A stretch of DNA of 5,425 nucleotides from an uncultured Clostridia bacterium (GTDB lineage Bacteria > Bacillota > Clostridia > Lachnospirales > Anaerotignaceae), in assembly GCA_937888765.1 (NCBI GenBank), contig CALASU010000039.1:1-5425 (forward strand). Direction: 5' to 3'. Below are positions 1 to 5,391 of this stretch, piece after piece. Position numbers and translations under genes: made by a program. The first letter of the stretch is position 1, and every line of letters starts with the position of its first letter. Under the pieces are notes generated by a model that was given only the letters and a program-made list of their open reading frames with translations, was not told where the DNA came from and did not search any database.

Positions 1-573
1 ACAGAATCTGATTTCGACAGAGAAAAATTACAGGAAAGACTGGCAAAACTGTGCGGCGGCGTAGCTGTGATCAAAGTCGGTGCGGCAACAGAAACAGAAA
101 TGAAAGAAAAGAAAATGCGTATGGAAGATGCACTGGCGGCAACAAGAGCGGCTGTGGAAGAAGGTATCGTTGCAGGCGGCGGTACAGCACTGGTTCATGC
201 GATTGATAAAGTAAAAGAAGCTTGCGCAGGTCTGACAGGCGATGAAAAAACAGGTGCGGAAATCGTAATCAAAGCACTGGAAGCACCTCTGAGACAGATC
301 GTTGCAAATGCAGGTCTGGAGGGTTCTGTTATCGTAAACAAGGTAAAAGAACTGGATGACAGCATGGGCTTCGATGCACTGACAGAAGAATATGTGGAAA
401 TGGTAGAAGCGGGTATTCTTGACCCTGCAAAGGTAACAAGAAGCGCACTGCAGAATGCAACTTCCGTTGCGTCCACATTCCTGACAACAGAAGCAGTTGT
501 GGCAGAACTGCCCGCAAAAACTCCTATGATGCCCGATCCCGGTATGGGCGGCGGCATGGGCGGCTATATGTGA
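1..573 (+). CDS. groL: Chaperonin GroEL (Hsp60), C-terminal part, cut by the window start
   Basis: GroEL forms the two-ring, 14-subunit ATP-driven folding chamber that works in the cytosol with GroES. Only the last 190 codons are present, reading in frame from base 1. Seen: DFDREKLQERLAKL, GGVAVIKVGAATETEMKEKK, then the equatorial-domain segment MEDALAATRAAVEEGIVAGGG. In E. coli GroEL the Asp of EDALHA is catalytic Asp398, matching fragment residue 43, and the GGG contributes to the ATP pocket (fragment residues 59-61). DPAKVTR (from residue 141) is another nucleotide-contact motif. The protein ends with the Gly/Met-rich tail GMGGGMGGYM typical of GroEL. Family length is about 540 residues, so roughly 350 residues lie upstream, where groES would be expected. 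The reading frame is clean and a strong terminator follows 24 bases after the stop, so this is the end of its transcription unit. Confidence 0.97.
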   Translation, partial: TESDFDREKLQERLAKLCGGVAVIKVGAATETEMKEKKMRMEDALAATRAAVEEGIVAGGGTALVHAIDKVKEACAGLTGDEKTGAEIVIKALEAPLRQIVANAGLEGSVIVNKVKELDDSMGFDALTEEYVEMVEAGILDPAKVTRSALQNATSVASTFLTTEAVVAELPAKTPMMPDPGMGGGMGGYM

Positions 574-597
574 TCTATTTATAGAAGAAAACCATGC

Positions 598-629
598 AGA
601 CGGCAGACGATGTTCTGCCGTCTCTTTTT
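598..629 (+). terminator. Rho-independent terminator of groL
   Basis: A perfect 10-bp stem, AGACGGCAGA (598-607) with TCTGCCGTCT (614-623), has a 6-base loop CGATGT and is followed by C and five T (624-629). It lies 24 bases after the groL stop codon and should end the chaperonin transcript before the serine operon. Confidence 0.93.
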
Positions 630-892
630 GTGTTTCAGTAAGGAAAGAAGCGGAAAAAATCGTAGGAAATCTGTCAAAGTGGGAACTTGAGGTGTATCTG
701 TAAGAAGGAAAAGTGTCTTTTGGCTGAGAAATGCGGAAAAAATGAAAAAAAGTTTACTGGTAAATCTTTCCGCAAAAAGCTGTGAAACCCAGTCACAGAG
801 CGGGTTTATGTTGGTTTTTGTTTTTGAGCCGGAAACAAATGTGCGAATTGTTAAAAAAATATCCTTTTCTGAAAAACTTTTTTGAATTTCTA
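630..892. other. Gene-free stretch with repeats and possible RNA structure, upstream of sdaAB
   Basis: This is the middle of the 433-base gap between groL and sdaAB. I see no credible gene: possible reading frames on both strands lack a ribosome site and resemble no known protein. It does hold an 11-base direct repeat GCGGAAAAAAT (650-660 and 733-743), an 8-bp inverted repeat TGCGGAAA (732-739) with TTTCCGCA (767-774), and a compact overlapping stem pair at 780-807. The last 50 bases before the promoter are rich in A and T tracts, as in an UP element. Function unknown. Confidence 0.5.
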
Positions 893-922
893 TTGACTTT
901 CTCAAATGGTATCATATATAAT
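893..922 (+). promoter_or_regulatory. Sigma-A type promoter of the sda operon
   Basis: A -35 box TTGACT (893-898) and a perfect -10 box TATAAT (917-922) are separated by 18 bases. A and T tracts upstream (851-890) could serve as an UP element. The expected transcription start is about 928-930, giving a leader of about 78 bases before the sdaAB start. It is the only strong promoter I can see between groL and sdaAB. Confidence 0.82.
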
Positions 923-929
923 TGCTATG

Positions 930-970
930 CTGATACTGCATACAGCGGGATTTGCGGCAGGCAGTATCGG
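930..970 (+). promoter_or_regulatory. Hairpin at the predicted 5' end of the sda transcript
   Basis: Positions 930-939 (CTGATACTGC) pair with 961-970 (GCAGTATCGG) over 10 bp, including one G-T pair, around a 21-base loop. The stem begins at or within a base or two of the predicted transcription start, so the mRNA would start in a hairpin. There is no U tract after it, so it is not a simple terminator. A 5'-terminal stem-loop that protects the message, or a protein or ligand target, is possible; the sequence does not tell which. Confidence 0.55.
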
Positions 971-992
971 TTAATGAAAAGAATTTAAGTTT

Positions 993-1000
993 AAGGAGGG
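993..1000 (+). promoter_or_regulatory. Strong ribosome binding site fixing the TTG start of sdaAB
   Basis: AAGGAGGG is a near-perfect match to the 16S rRNA tail. It ends 6 bases before the TTG at 1007. No ATG or GTG occurs at a usable distance in frame, and the first residues (LQVFDIIGP) already match the family N-terminus, so TTG is the start. Confidence 0.9.
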
Positions 1001-1006
1001 ATTTTC

Positions 1007-1669
1007 TTGTTACAGGTTTTTGACATTATCGGTCCCATTATGATCGGCCCTTCCAGCTCTCATACAGCAGGTGCGGTTCGTATCGGTAAATACGCACGTT
1101 CTGTGTTGGGTAAGAGACCCGTGAAAGCAGTAATTCGCTTCAGCGGTTCTTTCTCCAAGACATACAAAGGTCATGGTACAGACAAGGCAATCGTTGCAGG
1201 TATTCTGGGCATGGATACAGATGACAGCCGTATTCGTAACAGTATGCAGATTGCAACAGAAGAAGGTCTGGATTTCAGATTCATCGAAGATGACATTGAC
1301 GGTGCGCATCCCAACACAGCAGAAATTACACTGACAGATGCAGACGGCAGATCTGCTCTGATTCAGGGCTGTTCTATCGGCGGCGGCAACATCATCATTA
1401 CAAAAATCAATGATACAGAAGTATCCATCTCCGGTAAATCTGATACATTGGTAATTCCCCATGATGACGTACCCGGTATGATTGCCGTGGTTACAAACAT
1501 TCTGGCGGAAAAAGGCGTAAACGTTCACGGCTTCTCTCTGGGCAGAGACCGCAAGGGCGGTATCGCTGTTATGACAATCGAAATCGACGGCAATATTGAT
1601 GAGTCTATCAATGAAGCAATCATGGAATGCCCCAATATTCACGCATCCACGATTCTGAAAGCGATTTAA
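1007..1669 (+). CDS. sdaAB: L-serine dehydratase, iron-sulfur-dependent, beta subunit
   Basis: Beta subunit of the oxygen-sensitive [4Fe-4S] L-serine ammonia-lyase (L-serine to pyruvate plus ammonia), cytosolic, acting with the alpha subunit encoded next. The 220 residues match the usual beta-subunit length. Seen: the N-terminal signature IGPSSSHTAG (residues 13-22), GHGTD (55-59), HPNT (101-104), and the Gly-rich SIGGG (123-127). From about residue 147 to the end is an ACT-like fold (VIPHDDVPGMIAVVTNILAEKGVNV, split here as one run of strand-helix pattern), a domain that often binds amino acids. The start is TTG, set by the strong AAGGAGGG site. The stop lies 19 bases before sdaAA, so the two subunits are co-transcribed. 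The order beta then alpha is the usual one in Bacillota. Nothing is truncated and no key motif is missing. Confidence 0.96.
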   Translation: MLQVFDIIGPIMIGPSSSHTAGAVRIGKYARSVLGKRPVKAVIRFSGSFSKTYKGHGTDKAIVAGILGMDTDDSRIRNSMQIATEEGLDFRFIEDDIDGAHPNTAEITLTDADGRSALIQGCSIGGGNIIITKINDTEVSISGKSDTLVIPHDDVPGMIAVVTNILAEKGVNVHGFSLGRDRKGGIAVMTIEIDGNIDESINEAIMECPNIHASTILKAI

Positions 1670-1670
1670 G

Positions 1671-1682
1671 AAGGAGAGGTGG
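1671..1682 (+). promoter_or_regulatory. Ribosome binding site fixing the TTG start of sdaAA
   Basis: The purine run AAGGAGAGGTGG fills most of the 19-base gap after sdaAB. Its GAGGTGG part ends 6 bases before the TTG at 1689. No in-frame ATG is near, and the protein needs this N-terminus (LKYDSVAELV) to match its family, so a second TTG start is well supported. Confidence 0.82.
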
Positions 1683-1688
1683 AGCAAA

Positions 1689-2564
1689 TTGCTGAAATAT
1701 GATTCCGTAGCCGAACTGGTAAGAGAAGCGGAAAAGAGAGGTCTGAAACTCTCTGAACTGGTTCTGAAAAGTCAGGCGGCAATCGCAGAAAAAACAGAAG
1801 AAGAAATGTTTAACACAATGGCACGCTCCTTGCAGGTTATGAAAGAATCTGTGCAGGACGGTCTGGATAAAGAAAAACGCTCTGCCAGCGGTCTGACAGG
1901 CGGCGATGCGTTCAAAATGAACGAAGTGCTGAAAGCAGGCAGAACAATGACAGGTCCTTTCTTTGGTAATGCGATGATGAAAGCCATCGCAGTTGCACAG
2001 ACAAATGCATGCATGGGCAGAATCGTAGCATCCCCCACAGCGGGTTCCTGCGGTATCCTTCCTGCGGCTTTGCTGACATTGCAGGAAGAAAGAAACATTC
2101 CCGATAAAGATCTGGTAATGGCACTGTTCACAGCATCTGCAATCGGTATTGTTATTGCAACAAATGCCAGTGTAGCAGGTGCAGCGGGCGGCTGTCAGGC
2201 TGAATGCGGTGCAGCAAGTGCAATGGCAGCAGCAGCTATGGTTGAACTGTGCGGCGGTACACCCAAACAGGCAGAACATGCTTGTGCCATCGCACTGAAA
2301 AATATTCTGGGTCTGGTATGTGACCCCGTTGCAGGTCTGGTTGAAATCCCCTGCATCAAGAGAAATGCCGGCGGTGTAGGTAACGCTCTGGTAGCGGCTG
2401 AACTGGCTCTGGCAGGCATCGAAAGCCACATTCCTGCGGATGAAGTCATCGTAGCGATGAAAAAAGTCGGTGATATGATGTCTCCTACACTGAAGGAAAC
2501 AGCCGAAGGTGGTCTGGCAACAACACCTACAGGCAAAAAGCTTTGCGAAAAAGTATTTGGTTGA
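1689..2564 (+). CDS. sdaAA: L-serine dehydratase, iron-sulfur-dependent, alpha subunit
   Basis: Catalytic alpha subunit carrying the [4Fe-4S] cluster of L-serine ammonia-lyase; it pairs with SdaAB to make pyruvate and ammonia from serine. The 291 residues fit the family. Motifs in order: SGLTGGDA (67-74), SPTAGSCGILPAAL (115-128), GGCQAECGAASAMAAAA (167-183), CDPVAGLVEIPCIKRNA (211-227), and the C-terminal GGLATTPTGKK. Cys169, Cys211 and Cys222 have spacings of 42 and 11 residues, the same as the cluster-binding cysteines known in the Legionella single-chain enzyme (343, 385, 396), so they are very likely the iron ligands. A cysteine near the end (Cys286) recalls the tail cysteine that caps the cluster in that enzyme, but here it is five residues from the terminus and may be incidental. 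The start is TTG. sstT follows after 103 bases. Confidence 0.96.
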   Translation: MLKYDSVAELVREAEKRGLKLSELVLKSQAAIAEKTEEEMFNTMARSLQVMKESVQDGLDKEKRSASGLTGGDAFKMNEVLKAGRTMTGPFFGNAMMKAIAVAQTNACMGRIVASPTAGSCGILPAALLTLQEERNIPDKDLVMALFTASAIGIVIATNASVAGAAGGCQAECGAASAMAAAAMVELCGGTPKQAEHACAIALKNILGLVCDPVAGLVEIPCIKRNAGGVGNALVAAELALAGIESHIPADEVIVAMKKVGDMMSPTLKETAEGGLATTPTGKKLCEKVFG

Positions 2565-2667
2565 TGCTAATTTTCGTCAAATCTAATACTTTTAGATACT
2601 TATTTCGTACAACCGTATCGTAACAAAGCAATCATAAGAAATACAATTTAATAGGAGAAGGTCAAAA
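2565..2667 (+). other. sdaAA-sstT spacer, no clear terminator or promoter
   Basis: This AT-rich gap has two weak stems: TTGATG with CGTCAA (2561-2580, overlapping the sdaAA stop) and ATCTAA with TTAGAT (2581-2597). Neither has a U tract, and no -35/-10 pair of normal quality is visible. I read it as a transcribed spacer, possibly a processing or stability element. The AGGAGAAGG ribosome site of sstT is at 2653-2661. Confidence 0.5.
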
Positions 2668-3906
2668 ATGAGTATTATTCAAAAATGGAATAGCATTTCC
2701 TTAGTAAAACGTATCGTATGTGGTCTGATCATCGGTGCGATTCTGGGTGTGGCAGTTCCTCAGGTATCCGTAATCGGTATCTTTGGTACACTGTTCGTAG
2801 GTGCACTGAAAGCAATCGCTCCCATTCTGGTATTCTTCCTGGTAATGGCTGCTCTGGCTTGCGGTCAGGAAGGCGGCGGTAAAACAATGGGCCGTGTAGT
2901 TGTACTGTACCTGGTTGGTACATTCGCAGCTGCTGTATGCGCGGTTCTGGCTTGTCACTTCATTCCCATCGTTCTGCCTCTGGGCTCCGGTGCTTCCACA
3001 GATGGTTACACAGCGGCTGGCGGCGTTGGCGAAGTATTTGCAAACCTGCTGTCCAACATCGTAGCTAACCCCATCGGTTCCATGGTAAACGCTAACTATC
3101 TGGGTATTCTGTTCTGGGCTGTAATCTTCGGTCTGGCTCTGAAATCCGCTAGCGAATCCACAAAATCCGCACTGAACGATTTCTCTGAAGCTGTTACAGC
3201 AGCAGTTAGAGGCGTAATCTCTTGTGCACCTTTCGGTATCATGGGTCTGGTATTCACAACAGTATCCGAATCCGGTCTGGGTATCTTCACAGAATACGGT
3301 AAAGTACTGGCAGTACTGGTAGGCTGTATGGCATTCGTTGCTCTGGTTCTGAATCCTTTCATCGTATGGACACAGATCAAATCCAACCCTTACCCTCTGG
3401 TATTCAAATGTCTGAAAGACTCTTTCATCACAGCATTCTTTACAAGATCTTCCGCTGCGAACATCCCTGTAAACATGACACTGTGTAAAGAACTGGGTCT
3501 GGATGAAGACAACTACTCCATCTCCATTCCTCTGGGTGCTACAATCAACATGGCTGGTGCTGCTATCACAATCACAGTTATGACTCTGGCTTGTGTAAAC
3601 ACACTGGGTATGGAAGTTCCTCTGGCAATGAAAATCCTGCTGTCCTTCGTAGCAGCAATCTCTGCTTGCGGTGCTTCCGGTGTAGCTGGTGGTTCCCTGC
3701 TGCTGATCCCTCTGGCTTGCTCTCTGTTTGGTATCCCCAACGATGTAGCGATGCAGGTAGTAGGTATCGGTTTCATCATCGGTGTAGTTCAGGACTCCTG
3801 CGAAACAGGTCTGAACTCCTCCACAGACGCACTGTTCACAGCTGCGGCTGAATTCCACGATTTCAAAGTTGCTGGCAAAGATATCTGGGCTTGGAGAAAG
3901 AAATAA
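2668..3906 (+). CDS. sstT: Sodium:serine/threonine symporter SstT
   Basis: Inner-membrane importer of L-serine and L-threonine driven by the sodium gradient, of the dicarboxylate/amino acid:cation symporter family (GltPh fold: eight membrane helices and two re-entrant hairpins). It closely resembles E. coli SstT along its whole 412 residues. Shared blocks include GTLFVGALKAIAPILV (40-55), FFTRSSAANIPVNM (257-270, hairpin 1), IPLGATINMAGAAITIT (287-303, helix 7), CGASGVAGGSLLLIPLA (334-350, hairpin 2) and the helix 8 signature QDSCETGLNSSTD (375-387). Aligned to GltPh, Asp376, Thr380, Asn383 and Asp387 keep the amino-group and sodium ligands. The arginine that holds acidic side chains is Glu379, as expected for a neutral substrate. 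Start ATG with AGGAG ten bases upstream. Placement after sdaAB-sdaAA supports serine uptake for catabolism. Codon use is very strongly biased (CTG, GGT, ACA, TCC), which suggests high expression. Confidence 0.95.
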   Translation: MSIIQKWNSISLVKRIVCGLIIGAILGVAVPQVSVIGIFGTLFVGALKAIAPILVFFLVMAALACGQEGGGKTMGRVVVLYLVGTFAAAVCAVLACHFIPIVLPLGSGASTDGYTAAGGVGEVFANLLSNIVANPIGSMVNANYLGILFWAVIFGLALKSASESTKSALNDFSEAVTAAVRGVISCAPFGIMGLVFTTVSESGLGIFTEYGKVLAVLVGCMAFVALVLNPFIVWTQIKSNPYPLVFKCLKDSFITAFFTRSSAANIPVNMTLCKELGLDEDNYSISIPLGATINMAGAAITITVMTLACVNTLGMEVPLAMKILLSFVAAISACGASGVAGGSLLLIPLACSLFGIPNDVAMQVVGIGFIIGVVQDSCETGLNSSTDALFTAAAEFHDFKVAGKDIWAWRKK

Positions 3907-3980
3907 TTTTTCTGTAAAGAAAAACTTGCAACAAAATATACATAAACTAAATTTATAAAAATTACGGTTGGTACGAAACA

Positions 3981-4009
3981 CCCCATCGCGAAAGCGATGG
4001 GGTTTTTTT
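3981..4009 (+). terminator. Rho-independent terminator of the sda-sstT operon
   Basis: A perfect 9-bp stem, CCCCATCGC (3981-3989) with GCGATGGGG (3994-4002), is closed by a stable GAAA tetraloop and followed by seven T. It lies 74 bases after the sstT stop in an otherwise AT-rich tail (3907-3980) with no other feature. Confidence 0.95.
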
Positions 4010-4010
4010 A

Positions 4011-4046
4011 CTCTATAGGAAATTCCGCAACACAGAAAAATGTGTT
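4011..4046 (-). other. Putative oriIS (rolling-circle origin end)
   Basis: Read on the minus strand, a 6-bp hairpin AACACA-TTTTTC-TGTGTT (4046 to 4029) is followed directly by GCGGAATTTCCTATAGAG (4028 to 4011). It lies downstream of the transposase gene, where IS91/ISCR elements carry their origin. A hairpin next to a nick sequence is the usual design of HUH origins. From memory, ISCR origins share a GAACTTCCTATA-like core, to which GAATTTCCTATA is close. The exact nick and the flanking target tetranucleotide cannot be assigned. Confidence 0.5.
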
Positions 4047-4051
4047 ATAAT
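4043..4051 (+). promoter_or_regulatory. Extended -10 element, possible antisense promoter
   Basis: TGTTATAAT is a perfect extended -10 box (TGN plus TATAAT). The -35 position (TTCCGC, 4023-4028) is poor. It points rightward, against the transposase gene, and overlaps the hairpin of the proposed origin. No plus-strand gene follows: the nearest frame (4067-4123, 18 codons) lacks a ribosome site. Chance resemblance in AT-rich DNA is quite possible. Confidence 0.3.
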
Positions 4052-4083
4052 AAACAAAGAATAAAAATGAGCATAGCAAAAGA

Positions 4084-4104
4084 GCGAAGATGGGTGAACT
4101 TCGC
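4084..4104 (-). terminator. Hairpin downstream of the transposase, possible weak terminator
   Basis: GCGAAG and CTTCGC form a 6-bp stem with a 9-base loop. On the minus strand it is followed by TCTTTTG, so it could end the transposase transcript about 90 bases after the stop codon. The T tract is short and interrupted. It may instead be one of the subterminal palindromes of the element. Confidence 0.35.
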
Positions 4105-4133
4105 CATGACGTTGTATGTGTGAATTTTTATTT

Positions 4134-4264
4134 CTGGTTTTAGAAGACTACGTTATTTGACGATAGAACAAAGGAAATGTATGGATAAGAAGCTAACCAT
4201 GCCTCATTGCCTTTAAATATTGTTCAAATAGCGTAGTTTTTTTATAAAAAGTTTCTAAAACCAG
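4134..4264. repeat. Quasi-palindrome across the 3' end of the transposase gene
   Basis: The left arm (4134-4160) has CTGGTTTTAGAA, one G, then ACTACGTTATTTGA. The right arm, within the coding region, has TCAAATAGCGTAGT (4224-4237) and TTCTAAAACCAG (4253-4264), separated by 15 bases. In inverted orientation the 12-base block is identical and the 14-base block matches 13 of 14. The right arm encodes LVLETFYKKTTLFE of the transposase; the left arm is non-coding, beyond the stop. Confidence 0.8.
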
Positions 4265-5317
4265 CATGTCTGTTCCACAGGCGGGACAGAGTAAAGGATC
4301 TTGTCCAAAAGATTCCATGATTGAAGAACGCCAGTCAGAATGGCGTAGCAATAAACGACGTTTCTCTTTAGAAATGAAATGCCGTAAATGTTTTTTGTGT
4401 TTATGATGTTTTGCGTATAAACCGTAATAACGGAGCATTTTGAAATGCTTTTCAGGGATATGAATGATAAGACGCTTGATAAATCGTAAAGCGGGGACAC
4501 ATTCATAGATTGTTTTGTGGTCTTCATGCCTGGTGTAATGAAAAATGACAAAACGACCATCATAATCATCAATACGGGAAGTGGCAATGACAGGACGACC
4601 GAGATATCTGGAAATATATTTAATAACGAATTTAGGAGAATTCAGGTTTGGTTTTGCTCTGACATAGAAGCCATCGGGATACTTTTTATATAAGGTGTTT
4701 TTGAGCTTTTTAAAAGAAATATCCAGACAGGCGGAAAGCTTTTCGAGAAGTACTTTCTGAAAAGCACGGCGAAGGAACGTAAAATTAAAATATTTAATAG
4801 AACGCCAGGGAGTGATATTTCCAGAAGCACCTTCAGAAATCAAAGCATGGATATGAGGATTCCATTTGAGATCACGTCCAAAAGTATGAAGGACACAAAT
4901 AAAACCGGGAGTAAAATTTTCTGATTTACTGATTTTAGAGAACATGCGAAGAACGACATCTTGGACGGATTGGAAAAGAAGGTTCAGCAGATTTCGGTCT
5001 TTTAAGAAAAAATCTCGCAGTTCTTCGGGGATGGTAAAAACACAATGTCTGTGCGTACAGGCAATGAGTTTTGAAGACATGTATATAGAACGCATTTGAT
5101 TATACTTATTGCCGCAGGAAGGACAGAATCTGCTCTTGCAGCGAAAAGCAACAAATTTCAGATTGCCGCAATGAGGACACCCGTACATAGTTCCGCCGTA
5201 GGAAGGGTCGCCGCAATGAATCATCTTATTGACATTTTCAATAACGGAGGCTCTGGGGTTTAGTTTATAAATAATGTGTTCGTAATAATCAGAAAAGATA
5301 GACTGTAATATGTTCAT
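4193..5317 (-). CDS. IS91-family Y2 (HUH) transposase
   Basis: A 374-residue rolling-circle transposase that nicks one strand at the element's origin and joins it to the target. Seen in order: an N-terminal zinc-binding region with Cys35, CPHC (47-50), Cys60 and CPSC (65-68), as in the IS91 zinc domain; HRHCVFTIPEELR (89-101); the HUH metal motif in GRDLKWNPHIHALISEG (His155, His157); and the tyrosine pair YISRY (Tyr234, Tyr238) with the Y-x3-Y spacing of Y2 enzymes, followed by LGRPVI. A late CPAC (344-347) may bind another zinc. All catalytic residues are present and the frame is unbroken, so it may be active. The ATG start has no ribosome site; an extended -10 lies just before it, so translation may be leaderless. 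It is convergent with sstT and unrelated to serine metabolism. The two tyrosines argue against the single-tyrosine ISCR branch. Confidence 0.94.
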   Translation of the reverse strand: MNILQSIFSDYYEHIIYKLNPRASVIENVNKMIHCGDPSYGGTMYGCPHCGNLKFVAFRCKSRFCPSCGNKYNQMRSIYMSSKLIACTHRHCVFTIPEELRDFFLKDRNLLNLLFQSVQDVVLRMFSKISKSENFTPGFICVLHTFGRDLKWNPHIHALISEGASGNITPWRSIKYFNFTFLRRAFQKVLLEKLSACLDISFKKLKNTLYKKYPDGFYVRAKPNLNSPKFVIKYISRYLGRPVIATSRIDDYDGRFVIFHYTRHEDHKTIYECVPALRFIKRLIIHIPEKHFKMLRYYGLYAKHHKHKKHLRHFISKEKRRLLLRHSDWRSSIMESFGQDPLLCPACGTDMLVLETFYKKTTLFEQYLKAMRHG

Positions 5318-5323
5318 GCTTAA

Positions 5324-5332
5324 ATTTTACCA
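5324..5332 (-). promoter_or_regulatory. Extended -10 promoter of the transposase
   Basis: On the minus strand TGGTAAAAT fits an extended -10 (TGN plus TAAAAT). The -35 region 17 bases upstream (TTTTCT) is poor. The last base of the box is 7 bases from the A of the start codon, so transcription would begin at or within a base or so of the ATG. Confidence 0.45.
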
Positions 5333-5340
5333 AAGAATGT

Positions 5341-5384
5341 GATAAAAGAAAAGCCCCCACCCCTCATGAATGAGGGGCAGGGGG
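5341..5384 (-). terminator. G/C-rich hairpin upstream of the transposase, with T tract facing the gene
   Basis: Outer arms CCCCC (5354-5358) and GGGGG (5380-5384) and inner arms CCCCTCA (5360-5366) and TGAGGGG (5371-5377) form a 12-bp stem with a small 1x2 internal mismatch and a TGAA loop. On the minus strand it is followed by CTTTTCTTTTATC, making it a good terminator for transcripts entering from the right, just before the transposase promoter. On the plus strand there is no T tract. It may also be part of the element's right end. Confidence 0.6.
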
Positions 5385-5391
5385 AGCTGAG

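Noticed and set aside
579..905. Minus-strand open frame of 108 codons in the groL-sdaAB gap
   Set aside because: It overlaps the groL terminator and the -35 box of the sda promoter, lacks a convincing ribosome site and resembles no protein I know.
782..988. Plus-strand open frame of 68 codons before sdaAB
   Set aside because: It spans the sda promoter and leader hairpin and has no ribosome site, so it is not a likely gene.
1010..2429. Minus-strand open frames opposite sdaAB and sdaAA
   Set aside because: They are Cys-rich antisense shadows of well-identified genes, without ribosome sites or recognisable motifs.
2581..2597. Terminator between sdaAA and sstT
   Set aside because: The stem is only 6 bp, AT-rich, and not followed by a T tract.
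2701..3981. Long open frame (426 codons) on the minus strand opposite sstT
   Set aside because: It is the antisense shadow of sstT, whose strong codon bias leaves few stops on the other strand. The protein would be rich in Cys, Gln and Tyr with no family resemblance, and it crosses the operon terminator.
4067..4123. 18-codon plus-strand frame after an extended -10 box
   Set aside because: No ribosome site and no recognisable peptide; it lies within the proposed IS end and is easily explained by chance.
4193..5317. Reading the transposase as an ISCR (single-tyrosine) element or a plasmid replication protein
   Set aside because: Both tyrosines of the Y-x3-Y motif, the IS91 zinc region and the GRDLKWNPHIH block are present, and no plasmid genes adjoin.
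5374..5384. Possible G-quadruplex in the G-rich right end
   Set aside because: Only two G runs are present on the strand, and they pair perfectly with nearby C runs, so a hairpin is the simpler reading.
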